A DNA stretch of 64,000 nt from Carposina sasakii. Taxonomy: Eukaryota > Arthropoda > Insecta > Lepidoptera > Carposinidae. How positions within the stretch are numbered: position 1 is the first letter of the stretch; each line of letters opens with the position of its first letter. Location: positions 1,488,001 to 1,552,000 of the forward strand of contig CP053169.1 in NCBI GenBank assembly GCA_014607495.2, in the 5' to 3' direction. The position numbers and the translations under genes are program-made. The notes under the pieces were generated by a model. It was not told the origin of the DNA. It worked only from the letters and a program-made list of their open reading frames with translations, and did not search any database. This document shows positions 29,970-39,714 of the stretch, piece by piece.

Positions 29970-32567
29970 ATGTCTATCTAGTCTTTCTTGATAGTTTTTT
30001 GCTGTAGGACTCTATTTCCTGTTTCACTGTTCTCAGTCTGATATCCATGTACATATATTTATTACTTATATGCTGAGGTATTCCTAACATGCTTCGGATG
30101 GTTTTGTTTTGGAACTTTCCAGTATCTCAATGTTACTATAGCTTGCAGTACCCCATAGCTGAATGCCGTAAGTCCAAATTGGTTTAATGATAGATTTGTA
30201 AACAACCATTTTGCTGTTGTCTGTGAGTTGAGATTTGCGTCCGATTAGCCAGTCCATATTACGGTTTTTGCAGTTGAGTTGTATTCGCTTAGTCCAAATG
30301 TGTTTGTTTTGCGCCAGGTGAAGCGGCGATCCAGATGTATTCCGAGGTATTTTGCATCTTCCGCTTGGGTACTTGTTCGTTGTAGAGTAGAACCGGTGGA
30401 CACGTTTTTCTTCTAAGGGTGTAGGTTACGTGCACAGATTTACTTGTATTAGCCCTGATGCGCCATTTCTTGAACCATTCCTCAATTAAGGTCAGATGTC
30501 TTTGAAGGTTAATTGATGCTATGTCGGGGTCCTCGTGTACAGAGAGCAGTGCTGTATCGTCAGCGTATGTAGCTGTGGTAGTAGTATTGTCTACAGTCGG
30601 TAGATCAGCAGTAAATATTAAGTAGAGAACCGGCCCTAAGATGCTACCTTGCGGTACTCCTGATCCGATCTCCTGCATTTCAGAGAGTTCCGCATTGAAT
30701 TTGACTTCAAAGCATCTTTTTTCGAGGTAAGACTTAATGATCAGAAGGAAAGAAATGGGGCAGGGCTTGTTTTATCTTGAAGAGTAGTCCTTCATGCCAA
30801 ACCCTGTCGAATGCTTGACTTATGTCCAGGAATATTGCGGAGCAGTATTGTTTATTTTCTAGAGCTCTGTTTATAGTGTCAACTAATCGTGTACTTGTTC
30901 TATGGTACCATGACCTTCCCTAAAGCCGAATTGGTGTTTTTGGGATGATTTCGTCTAGATGTTCTCGCATTCTATTGAGTATAATTTTTTCAAGCAATTT
31001 TCCAGCAATTGGCAGCAAACTTATGGGCCTGTACGACGACACTTCTTGTGGTGATTTACCTGGTTTCGGTACCATTACAACCTGGGCTATTTTCCATTGG
31101 CTTGGAAAGACTGATAGCCTTAAGCATGCGTTGAAAATGATCACTAACATAAGTATTCCCTTTTTAGGGAGATTTTTTTAGTAGAGGGGCATCAATTTTG
31201 TCATATCCTGGTGATTTGCAGTCTTGCAGCTTATAGATCTCTTTGAGCAGTTCTCTTGGTGTAACACTTTTCAGGGGTAGACACATTTGTACAGCTGAAC
31301 CAATGGCTTTGCCTATGTTATCATCATGGTCCTGACTGGCACTGGGGAGTGGTTGGAATACTCTTGCTAAATGGCTTGCGAAGATATTTGCTTTTTCTGC
31401 GTCTGAGCGGGCCCAGACTCCTGGCTGTATTTTTATGGGTGTTATTTGGTTTTTTAGGGCGTTTGAGCTTCGCTGTAGCTCTCCATAAGGAGTAATTTGT
31501 GTCGCTATGTGGCGTAAGTCCGCTGAGGTAGTCCTCAAGATTTTTGTTCTTTATATCACTAATAAGCCTTTTTAGATTTTTTGATGATTTGTTAAAAGCA
31601 GCTTTATCTTTAGGGTATCTTGTATTGTGCCATGTTCTGCGGAGACGACGTCTTTCATATATTTTATCCTTTATGAAGGTCGGGTATACATGTTCTTTAG
31701 GTATAAATGCCTTACGTACTGGAGTAGACGTTCGAGCTGCGATGTGAATTATTCTGTTAAAATTTTCTATAGCTAGCTCTATTTCTTCAGTGGTTTTAAA
31801 GAGGAATTCTGAGCTCTACCTCTGATATAATAATGTTCCGATATTGTTCCCAGTTGGTGTTGCGATTGTGTGTTTTAGGCGGTTTCTCTGTGAGGAGTAC
31901 TCTGCAGTTAACGTTAAGAATAATCGGTGTGGTCTGAGGAGAGGTCTATTACTTGTTCAGTGCTCATGTTGTTTGTGGATAAGTTCTTGGTCACAAAGAA
32001 ATCCATTAAGTCTGGGATCCTTCCACGGTCTGTTGGCCAATATGTAGGCTCGCCAGTTGATTGGAAGTCGAGGTTAAGATCTCCTAGTGCACGGTATAGC
32101 TGTCTTCCCTTTGGGTTAATAAGTCTAGAACCCCAGTGCGGATGTTTAGCGTTCCAATCACCGCCGCTTATGAATCGACTTCCCAGTGTTGTGTTAGGTA
32201 TTCTTTGTAGTTGTCGGTAGTTATGCGGTGCCTCGGGGGCTATATATCGCGGAAACTATAATTTCGGAGTTGTTACCGCTTATTTTAATTTGCGAGGCTT
32301 GGATTTTTCAGTGCAGAAGGCTTCAAGAGGGTAATGTTTCAGATGAGATTTTATTATGACTGCTGAACCTCCGTGCCCGTTTCCGGAGGGATGATTTGTT
32401 GTGTATATGTTGTAGTTTTTTATTGAAACGTGGCTTTTCGATGTAAATCTTGTTTCTGAGATAAGTGCAATGTCTATTTTTTCATTAATTAGGAATGTCT
32501 CTAGTTCTTGTTTACGTTCTGTGAGTCCGTTGGCGTTCCATGTCAATATACGCATGTTGTGCATCAT
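29970..32567 (-). pseudogene. Jockey-type ORF2: APE endonuclease and reverse transcriptase, frameshifted
   Basis: The protein would nick target DNA and copy the element RNA by target-primed reverse transcription. Starting at ATG 32567, the endonuclease shows TWNANGL, LISETR, then after a frame change near 32290 AIYSPRG, GGDWNAKH and SSDHT, i.e. all main catalytic blocks. The reverse transcriptase region gives KSPGYDKI (about 31190), SYRPISLLP (about 31025), FGFREGHG (about 30925), FLDISQAFDRVWH (about 30810), GVPQGSILGPVLY (about 30655) and the catalytic YADD (about 30565). The C-terminal region continues to about 29970 with YKSIIKPIWTYGIQLWG. Frameshifts near 32290, 31540, 30880 and 30340 break the frame, so it is non-functional. 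The YADD and AFDRVWH motifs are typical of the Jockey group. Confidence 0.9.
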
Positions 32568-33679
32568 TTCGACAACAGACTGCTGATTAGTTGAATCATG
32601 CGATTCATCATGCTGTCCATCATGTTAGTCATGATAAGCTGGAATTTGTTGAACATCTTATCTAGTATTTCCACCATGTTGTCTGTTTCCGGTGGGCTGC
32701 GGGCTGTTAGAGTATTTCCTTCGGTCGATTTAGGTCTTGTTATTTCAGCATATGATTTCACTGTGCGTGTTGAGGTGTAATTGCGATTGTCGGGTACGAG
32801 CTTGTTGTTCCAACGCGGGTTCGGGGTTGAAGGGTTCTGATCCATACGGTCGTGGATTTGAAACTCTCTGGGTTGCTGGGTCTTATGGTTAAGTCTGGAA
32901 TGCTGGCTTAATTCGCTGAAGACTTGCTGCCCTTCAGCCCTTCTAGTGGATTGAATGTCTCTCGTTTTAGGGTTTATTTTAAGAATGTGCTCTTTATACT
33001 GTTGGTACTTTATACATCCTCTGTAGCTAGCAGGATGTTTCTCTTGACAATTTGCACATGTTGCCTCTGTCTCTCGGGTTTTATTACAAGATGCCGTAGA
33101 ATGGTCTTCTCCACATTTAACGCATCTAAACGGCCTGAAGCAATGGTTCTTGGAATGACCAAATCTTTGACATCGTTTGCATTGCAGTATCTCTTTTTTC
33201 TTATAAGGTGTTTCAAAAGTTATTTTCATGTGGTTGAGTAGTTTTATTTTGAAGATATCTTTGTTATTATGTTTGGGTTCTAGGTCCACAAAGAATAGAG
33301 GTAGTGCCTCTTTGGTGGTTCTATGTAGTACTTTGACAATTTGTCGGACCTCATGTCCCAATTTCTCAAGTTCCTCGGTGATATATGAGGTGTCCTCCGA
33401 TGGATGTACTCCACGTAATACTACTCTATAGGCTCTTTCGCTCTTTAGTCTGTAGGTGTAGTGACTGATGTTTTTACTTATAAATGTTTGTCTTATAGTT
33501 TTATATACATCTATATTTGTAGGCATGATTTTGACAATGTGGCCTGATCTCATTGTTGTCGTAGTATATTCGTTATTGTTTGTAATTTGATTTAATATGG
33601 TTTTCAAAGAATTGATATCTATGACCCCAGTTACAAAGATTGGTTCTGGTTTAGGTGGTTTGTCTATATTGTAGACCAA
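32564..33679 (-). CDS. Jockey-type ORF1 nucleocapsid-like protein with three zinc knuckles
   Basis: The open frame is 371 codons and uninterrupted. It binds element RNA in the ribonucleoprotein (family knowledge). Three cysteine/histidine knuckles are visible: C-x2-C-x4-H-x4-C at residues 167-180, C-x2-C-x3-H-x4-C at 186-198 and C-x2-C-x3-H-x6-C at 208-222. Before them, about residues 92-160, is a region resembling the PRE_C2HC domain found ahead of the knuckles in Jockey ORF1 proteins. The C-terminal 140 residues are polar and Met-rich at the end. The first codon given is TTG, and no in-frame ATG precedes it before a stop; the true N-terminus is therefore missing or damaged. The stop overlaps the ORF2 start. 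The intact frame next to a broken ORF2 suggests modest age. Confidence 0.85.
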   Translation of the reverse strand: MVYNIDKPPKPEPIFVTGVIDINSLKTILNQITNNNEYTTTTMRSGHIVKIMPTNIDVYKTIRQTFISKNISHYTYRLKSERAYRVVLRGVHPSEDTSYITEELEKLGHEVRQIVKVLHRTTKEALPLFFVDLEPKHNNKDIFKIKLLNHMKITFETPYKKKEILQCKRCQRFGHSKNHCFRPFRCVKCGEDHSTASCNKTRETEATCANCQEKHPASYRGCIKYQQYKEHILKINPKTRDIQSTRRAEGQQVFSELSQHSRLNHKTQQPREFQIHDRMDQNPSTPNPRWNNKLVPDNRNYTSTRTVKSYAEITRPKSTEGNTLTARSPPETDNMVEILDKMFNKFQLIMTNMMDSMMNRMIQLISSLLSK

Positions 33680-33690
33680 TTTTTTTTTTA

Positions 33691-34360
33691 ACTGTAGTAT
33701 TTCTCACTGCTGCGCAAACGCTTTATCAGCCTTAGACCATTCCTCACGGCTGTACTATCATAGGGGGAGGGGAATTAGACCATGGACCTATCACGCTTCT
33801 GGTCCAATACAGGTACGTAGGTTTTTCGCCAGAGCCTCGTTCGTTGGACAGCAAAATGACCTCAGACAGAGTATGTATGGTACACCATACTCACACTATG
33901 TGTAGGTAGAACCCAGGTCCTATGCAGGGCTTAGATAAAATAGCGTTGTCAGATAAACGAGTGAATTACAAAACCTAAAATTAAATTAAAGTTTATGTCA
34001 CCAAAAAATCATTCAAATCGAGGCCCCGCAAATAGGTCTCCAACGGAAATTAATAAAACATCGACCAAAACGCCAAACAGGCGGAAAAATACTTAAAAAC
34101 AATCGCCTCGATCTCCCCTTAAAAATAAAAAAAAACCGTCGCACGGGACACGCGCTTCATTAGCGCGGGCGGAAAAAACAGCAATGAATTGATCAATCAG
34201 AATTTTTATAGCCGAGAATCACTCAACGGAAAATGATTCTACTCGTAGCTAGCTCATCGCGCCGTTTTAATTTCGTCTTCGCGAGATCGGGTGTCCTTTG
34301 TGGAGTAAGTACGGCGGGGAGTTGCGGTCAAACTACTCGTCATTCGCGGTTATATTGATA
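33691..34360. other. Possible LINE 5' region, then unassigned DNA
   Basis: 33691-33950 could be the 5' untranslated region of the Jockey element, but there is no second copy in the window to test this. Beyond that, nothing is recognised. Confidence 0.3.
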
Positions 34361-34364
34361 GATA

Positions 34365-34440
34365 GATAACATTCTTTATTGTACTACAAAAAATAACATT
34401 ATGTACAAGGGCGAGCTTATGCCTTGAAAGGCATATTGAT
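34365..34440 (-). repeat. LINE 3'-end fragment
   Basis: GATAGATAGATAACATTCTTTATTGTAC, then GGGCGAGCTTATGCC. The complement ends in an AATAAAGAATG signal followed by a TATC tail. Confidence 0.5.
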
Positions 34441-34447
34441 AATATGA

Positions 34448-34620
34448 TCTCCAGAGTGTGACAGAAGGGGTATGTTAAGCGAAGTGCTATGAAAATTGCC
34501 TAATCTAGAGAACCTAATCCAAAAATATGACACTCGAAATCGAAATCACATGTTTATTTTTCAAGATTGTATAAATATTCCAGAGTTGTTAAGAAACAAA
34601 CATGTGATGTCACTTCCCCA
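34448..34620 (+). repeat. Half copy of repeat E
   Basis: Contains GGGGTATGTTAAGCGAAGTGC, AGAGAACCTAATCCAAAAATATG, CGAAATCACATGTTTATTTTTC. The second arm is not present. Confidence 0.6.
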
Positions 34621-35235
34621 GCACTTCACACATATCCTCTCTCACACAGTCCATCCGACACTTCTTACGTAGGTGTACTGAAATGAAAATGATATTCCGA
34701 TGTTAATCTGTGTAGCACCGCCAAGTTTTATCGAAATACGTTTTGCCACATCCTCAACCACTTTCACATATTAGTAGATTTCTTAGGACGTTCGGATTTC
34801 TTAGGATTAAGTTAATTTCTAAGGACGGGCTAAGGACACTTCCTCGCAGTTTTCACTTCACGGTGTCGTCCAATCTATCTGACTTGAGAAAAAACGCCCC
34901 GGTCTCCCCCCAGGGCTTTGGACGTAAGTGCAGTTTTAACGGATCAATTTTGATGGCTATTAAGGATAAGGTGATATTCTTATTACGGGTTAGATATACC
35001 GCCATTTTGATTAAAATTATATCGAATATTGAGAACATGCTCAATGCCCATTATTGCCTATGGTCCATGTGTGTTACCTATTATATACCTACCATTGGGG
35101 TCTTCTGTAAGACAGAAAATAATAGTATGGATTTTTTTCTATTAACGGGTAAACTGGAAACTACTACCTATGTAGTTTTATTACTTATCACATTATTTTG
35201 TTTATCTCTATTTACTTTTATTTAAGATCATATGC
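34621..35235. other. Unassigned DNA
   Basis: The plus strand is open for 160 codons at 34743-35225 but begins with TTG and shows no motif. I do not call it a gene. Confidence 0.35.
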
Positions 35236-35335
35236 TGACGGGCTGCCTTTCCCGGTCTAAGAGCATAAGCTCTTTTCGTGCATGTCGTAAGAGTCAACTA
35301 AACATTCGATGAATATCAGGCGATGTTTGCATTCA
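35236..35335 (+). repeat. Diverged repeat C fragment
   Basis: Contains TTTTCGTGCATGTCGTAAGAGTC and ATATCAGGCGATGTTTGC in the expected order. Confidence 0.5.
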
Positions 35336-35374
35336 TAGGGCGAAAAGTTGCTAGTGTGTGTAATATCTATTTTT

Positions 35375-36095
35375 GGCTAAGGACATATCGGGATTTGAAC
35401 TTTTGGCAATATGTAATTTAATTTTGAGAAGAAGAATAATAAATTCGTCATCGAGCCAATTGAAGTTGCTTAGTGAAAAAGGTTATATGGCACAGTTTAT
35501 GGTCGTGTTTCGCCTAGGATATGGTTGTAACAAACACATCTTCATCTTTAAACATTATGCATTCAGCTTTGTTTGCCGAGATTTGGCTAGTGTATAGCTA
35601 TCGGGATGAAGAATAACGTTAGCAATATGTAATTTAGAAAAGAGATGATAAAATTCGTCATCCGAGTAATTGAGTTGCTTAGGTTATAGCGGCTGGCACG
35701 GTTTGCAGTGGTCGTGGTTCGATTCCCACTCGGGTGAAGAATTTTTTCCATTTTCTTTATTAATAATTTTATAATATATAATATCTTGACTAAGATAAAT
35801 TTATAAAAACACTTCTCCATTTAATATAATCCGTTAGGATATGTTTGATCATTTCATCTTTAAACATTATGCTGAGGTATTCAGCTTTGTTTGCCGAGAT
35901 TTGGCTAGTGTATAGCTATCGGGATGAAGAATAACGTTGGCAATATGTAATTTAGAAAAGAGACGATAAAATTCGTCATCCGAGTAATTGAGTTGCTTAG
36001 TGGTTATAGCGGCTGGCACGGTTTGCAGTGGTCGTGGGTTCGATTCCCACTCGGGTGAAGAATTTTTTCCATTTTCTTTATTAATAATTTTATCA
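35375..36095 (+). repeat. Tandem triplication of a tRNA-headed SINE-like unit, about 320-bp period
   Basis: Copies 2 (about 35535-35855) and 3 (about 35856-36095) are nearly identical: TGTTTGCCGAGATTTGGCTAG, then GGATGAAGAATAACGTTRGC, AAATTCGTCATCCGAGTAATTG, a tRNA-like core, and GAATTTTTTCCATTTTCTTT. Copy 1 (about 35375-35535) is diverged but shows TTCGTCATCGAG and TTGCTTAGTG in register. Only copy 3 has an intact A box (TTGCTTAGTGGTTATAGC, 35993-36010) and B box (GGGTTCGATTCCC, 36036-36048); copy 2 has lost two bases in the A box and one G in the B box. Confidence 0.8.
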
Positions 36096-36486
36096 TATTT
36101 TCTGTTTTGTTTATACTCGTATAGTTTGATCATTGTTTTCTCTCTACTTTTAGGCTGCCTTTTTTCCACCAGAGATGTGCTATCCACGTTGCTATGTACG
36201 AGTATGCATGCAATCATGATGATGTCATATGAATGTGATTGGTGAATATCAAACGTGGAACGTTCTCGTAGCATTGTGGAAAGCTAGCCTTGTGATGCCG
36301 TTGAAATTGGGCTGTTCCCCACACCTCAGGCTTTCAGCTAATGAAAGTAAACAATATATAGTTTATGATTTCAGACTCGCCTTGTTTCCCAGTCTAGACA
36401 TGTTCGTTAATATGAAAATTAGCTGAAATCAGCTTCAGGAGATTGGCTTCTAAGGCATCCGGTTATTACGTAGCTAGTAATAATTA
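36096..36486. other. Unassigned DNA
   Basis: No gene or repeat recognised. Confidence 0.4.
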
Positions 36487-36921
36487 TACAGGGTGTAGGT
36501 GACAGCCAGGCAAATACTGAAATGCTGAACAAGTACCATTCTGTTGACTTATACGACAGTGTTATCACTCGCAGGAAATGTATTTTTGATATGATTTTCA
36601 GTAATCTTTGCTCTCCGCGCTAATTGTATCGGGCGATCCTGTGACTAATTAAATGGGCTGATGACCCATTTCTATTTTTTGGAACAATTGTGACTCTCCA
36701 TTATGGTTGATCAGTTTTTTTTTTAATTTTTTGAGCGCAACTTTTTTTTTAAATCATCTTTTGGTTAAAATTTTATTTTTATGTCGTTATTTAAGGCCTA
36801 ATTAAAGGAAGTAAACGTTTTATTCCCTGAATATACGAAAAAAATGCCGGAAAATTCCGCTCAGAATCATGGTCTGAAGTCATGGTATCAATATTTGCCT
36901 GGCTGTCACAAACACCCTGTA
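36487..36921. mobile_element. 435-bp MITE (M2) with TACAGGGTGT ends
   Basis: Left end TACAGGGTGTAGGTGACAGC then CAGGCAAATACTGA; right end is its complement TATTTGCCTGGCTGTCACAA then ACACCCTGTA. The inverted repeats are about 35 bp. Flanking TA on both sides fits insertion at TA. The internal sequence is AT-rich, with T runs, and is non-coding. Confidence 0.8.
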
Positions 36922-36924
36922 TAG

Positions 36925-37000
36925 TTTTCACTGTGTAGGAGGCTGGAGGATCTCTTTCATGATCCTCAGTTCTCACTGGCTACCCTATTTTTTGAGAACA
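36925..37000 (+). repeat. Repeat C 3'-end fragment
   Basis: Contains TCATGATCCTCAGTTCTCACTGGCTACCC, the right end of repeat C. Confidence 0.5.
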
Positions 37001-37244
37001 TACTCGTAGCCATGTGTATCTATGTATGAACATTCCCGTGCAGTTTCATAATATCTCCATGATAATTATGTTGTAAATAGGCACAATCCTTAAAAAGGTT
37101 GGGTAAAAGTGTGTAAATGACTTCTGTCAACCTGCCAATTGGTAAAGGGTGAGCCTACATCCGCTTTTCCTATAACTGTCGTATAGGACGAGAGTTCTAT
37201 TGATAAACATATGATAATTTAATTCAATTGTCTATACGATTATG

Positions 37245-37520
37245 TATACAGGATGATTTTTGGTCGTCAACGTTCCCGAAAACTACGGTCACGATATTTT
37301 TCTCCATGCATACCTGGGAAGTGTGTGGTTTCCAAAATATTAGGGTCCAAAGTTGCGTAAATAGACTGCGTTTTTCTGCATAAATTAGACGCACGTAATT
37401 CGAGAAATAATTAATATTGTCTATACGATTATGTATATTGCATTTTTTTTCATACTTTATTTGATGTATAGAGTACGTACCCTTCGTTAAAGGTGGCCAC
37501 AAAAAAACATCCTGTATGTA
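37245..37520 (+). mobile_element. Repeat F MITE copy 4, internally deleted
   Basis: From ACAGGATGATTTTTGGTCGTC to GGTGGCCACAAAAAAACATCCTGTA. It carries TGGTTTCCAAAATATTAGGG and GCGTTTTTCTGCATAAATTAG. The central block present in copy 1 is reduced. The phrase TTGTCTATACGATTATGTATA occurs both at its left flank and inside. Confidence 0.8.
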
Positions 37521-37838
37521 TGAATGTGTATGTATGTATGTATGTACAGGTAAGGTAAATGCGCCTAACGAATAACAGGAGATAGTGGACAACAATGGCG
37601 TTCGTTTCGTGGCAGCAAAAAGGCATTAACCAGCATTATTCTGTTTTTTTTTTTTTTGTATGTCATCGAATACGAGTAAAATAGAATAACGCTCTTATAT
37701 TTGGCTAAACAACACAGCGAATATAGGTAACAAAACAACTTAAAATTAATGTTCCAACAAACATCTTTGTAGAACTTAGTGGATTTGCTGACTGCACATA
37801 AATATAAAAATATCGTTCTTTACTTCAAAAATTTGTAA
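37521..37838. other. Unassigned DNA
   Basis: A GTATGTATGTATG tract near 37530; otherwise nothing recognised. Confidence 0.4.
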
Positions 37839-38132
37839 TATATATGTCGCAGGTGTATTGTAAAACACGCCCTATTACAAAACGGCTAGGCATTTTGAAT
37901 AGTATGAGAGAAAAAATTCCTTTTAGCACTTCGCCGGTCGCTGCAGGGACATGCTCGCTACGCTCACTCGACTCGTGCGTTGTTATTTTAACAGGTCTAA
38001 CATAACCTAACCTAATTAATTAAGCAGACCAATTGCTAGAAGCCAAATTGTCTCGCTCCAAAACCCATACTATTCAAAATGCCTAGTCGTTTTGTAATAG
38101 GGCGTGTTTTACAATATGCCTTCGACATATAT
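37839..38132. mobile_element. 294-bp MITE with about 65-bp inverted repeats
   Basis: Left arm ATATATGTCGCAGGTGTATTG, AAAACACGCCCTATTACAAAACG, CTAGGCATTTTGAATAGTATG. The right arm is the complement, ending GCCTTCGACATATATAT. Spacer includes AACATAACCTAACCTAA. Well-preserved arms indicate a fairly recent copy. Confidence 0.85.
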
Positions 38133-38532
38133 ATTGAGTTGATTTTTATGGGCAGATAATAATTCATAGCTTCACTATTAGGAATTTTTACTCTAGAAAA
38201 TTATTGATAGATCTGAAAAATGTAAAAAACGTGTATTTTCCGCTTACGCCGTTTGAACAGCATCCCCTCGCTCGGCCATAACAGCTCGTTTGGCTTACGA
38301 GATGGAATTTTTAATGCAATAATTTCGATAATTTATAACTAGATGGCGCTTCTTTGTAGTCTACATTGCCTCGCTGGCAGCAAATTGGTTTTCTTTTTAT
38401 CAGCAAACGTGGACTTGATTGACCTCCGGCTTGGTAATGCGAAACGTTCGTTGGAAAATAATGATAAGGCTTTCGGCGAAAATAGACATGAAATTTCTTT
38501 GGCGGAGTTTTTGTGATCAAATTGTTTCATTT
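38133..38532. other. Unassigned DNA
   Basis: No gene or repeat recognised. Confidence 0.4.
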
Positions 38533-38817
38533 CTAGAGTCATAGAGGAATAAGATGTAGACATAGAGTGCTAATGTCATTCTAACAGTTTCGATGCACCA
38601 TTAGACTTTTCGGTGCCTCACAATTCCAGTCCTTGACACTAAGATTGAACTACCATACGTTACAATACATTAGTAATGTAGTACATTACTATACATTACA
38701 CTAATAGAATCTAAGTGTCAAGGACTGGAATTGTGAGGCACCGAAAAGTCTAATGGTACATCGAAACTGTTAGTATGACATTAGCACTCTATGAAATATT
38801 ATTCCTCTATGCTAGAG
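38533..38817. mobile_element. 285-bp fold-back repeat H
   Basis: Outer arms: CTAGAGTCATAGAGGAATAA, TAGAGTGCTAATGTCATTCTAAC, AGTTTCGATG and their complement ending at ATGCTAGAG. Inner arms: CCATTAGACTTTTCGGTGCC, TCACAATTCCAGTCCTTGACAC, perfectly complementary to 38718-38756. The loop is an AT-rich TAGTACATTACTATACATTAC segment. The inner arms are better matched than the outer ones. Confidence 0.85.
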
Positions 38818-38839
38818 TATAACAGTAGAGAGTAGAGTT

Positions 38840-38925
38840 GTCGCTGATCATTGAAATCTGATCGCGCTATCCTAAACGTGGCTGTAATATCTTCTTTACG
38901 ATCTATCCACACGTACACAAGGTAA
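38840..38925 (+). repeat. Repeat C fragment
   Basis: Contains TTGTCGCTGATCATTGAAATCTG, CGCTATCCTAAACGTGGCTG and TATCTTCTTTACGATC. Confidence 0.55.
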
Positions 38926-39250
38926 TCTATCCACAAAATTTGATACTCGAAATTAATTATGTAATTTCGAGTCATCATCTTCCTGCCCTTACCCCATTAT
39001 TTATGGGGTCGGCGCAACATGGTTTCTTTCGAAACTCACATTGCCAAAGTTTTGGCATTTGGCGGCTGCCTGCCTGACGCCAACCCTTCTCGGGTATAGC
39101 TAAGTGACAATTTTTAGAAGAATCCGTACATGAAATAAATTCAGTGGTACAGGCCCGTGACTGGTATCGAACTCGCGCCTCCCGACTGAAAGGCGCACGT
39201 CTTAACCATTGGGCTATCGTGTAATTTCGAGTATCAAATTATAAGGTAAA
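38926..39250. mobile_element. Repeat E fragment split by a SINE
   Basis: CTATCCACAAAATTTGATACTCGAA lies to the left and TCGAGTATCAAATTATAAGG to the right, two complementary arms of a short E copy, now separated by the SINE at 38983-39220. Confidence 0.65.
38983..39220 (-). mobile_element. tRNA-headed SINE K with 13-bp target-site duplication
   Basis: Bracketed by TGTAATTTCGAGT on both sides. On the minus strand it begins CGATAGCCCAATGGTTAAGAC (A box) and has GAGTTCGATACCAGTC (B box region), then ATTTATTTCATGTACGG, GGCGTCAGGCAGGCAGCC and a 3' end CCCATAAATAATGGGG followed by GGAAGATGATG. The tRNA-like promoter head, an unrelated body, a short tail and the target duplication make it a textbook SINE. 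Fragments of the same family are at 12905, 20056 and 56815. Confidence 0.9.
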
Positions 39251-39471
39251 AACTGTACATTTAAGGCCGATACAAAGCCTTTAGTCGCGGCTGTAAGATG
39301 TATATGTAAAATTGGCCAAACGCCAGTCTATCTCAGCCGGGCTACTATAAAGGGTATTTCAAGGTTTTATTGACTTTTTCTAGAACTTTTCCATATACAT
39401 ATATTTCATGTGTAAATAGATTTTTTCCGCTCTGCCTAAAATTAGAGTATATCATTAGTATATAATATACA
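39251..39471. other. Unassigned DNA
   Basis: No gene or repeat recognised. Confidence 0.4.
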
Positions 39472-39714
39472 GGGTGTAACAAAAAGGGTATGTTAAGCGA
39501 AAAGCTATGTAAATAGCCCACTATAGAGAACCTATCCACAAAATTTGAGATCCGAAATCACATGTTTATTTTTCCCGATAGTATGGAGAATTTTTAAATA
39601 CCTCAGGAATTTTCATACAATCTTGAAAAATTAAAATGTGATTTCGAGTTTAAAATTTAAGTGGGCTATTTATACAGCTAGTCGCTTAACATACCCTTTC
39701 TGTTACATCCTGTA
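39472..39714. mobile_element. Repeat E palindromic MITE, nearly full copy
   Basis: From TACAGGGTGTAACAAAAAGGG to ACCCTTTCTGTTACATCCTGTA. Arms include GCTATGTAAATAGCCCACTATAG and CGAAATCACATGTTTATTTTTC with complements in the other half. The second half has lost part of the GGTTCTCTATAG segment. Ends are preceded and followed by TA. Confidence 0.85.

Larger units (their letters stand above)
29732..33690 (-). mobile_element. Jockey-clade non-LTR retrotransposon, nearly complete, decayed
   Basis: On the minus strand the order is zinc-knuckle ORF1, endonuclease plus reverse transcriptase ORF2, a 3' untranslated region, and a 21-base poly(A) tail (poly(T) at 29732-29752). ORF1 and ORF2 overlap in the sequence ATGA at 32567-32564, which points to reinitiation or coupled translation. 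The 5' boundary is uncertain: ORF1 opens with TTG after ten A residues and meets a stop 8 codons further upstream, so the element is 5'-truncated or has lost its start. Flanking GTCTATAT-like sequence at 29721 is not convincingly duplicated at the other end. Confidence 0.9.

Noticed and set aside
30945..33431. Several plus-strand open frames
   Set aside because: Antisense shadows of the minus-strand Jockey element coding regions.
34743..35225. 160-codon plus-strand frame
   Set aside because: Begins with TTG, has no recognisable motif and overlaps T-rich sequence; likely chance.
35970..36056. Functional tRNA gene
   Set aside because: A and B boxes are present, but I cannot fold a convincing cloverleaf and the unit is repeated with SINE-like flanks.
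35988..36245. Plus-strand frame reading GRGFDSHSG
   Set aside because: This is simply translation through a tRNA-like B box; the DNA is a SINE-like repeat.
38000..38020. Interstitial telomeric repeat
   Set aside because: Only two CCTAA units within a MITE core.
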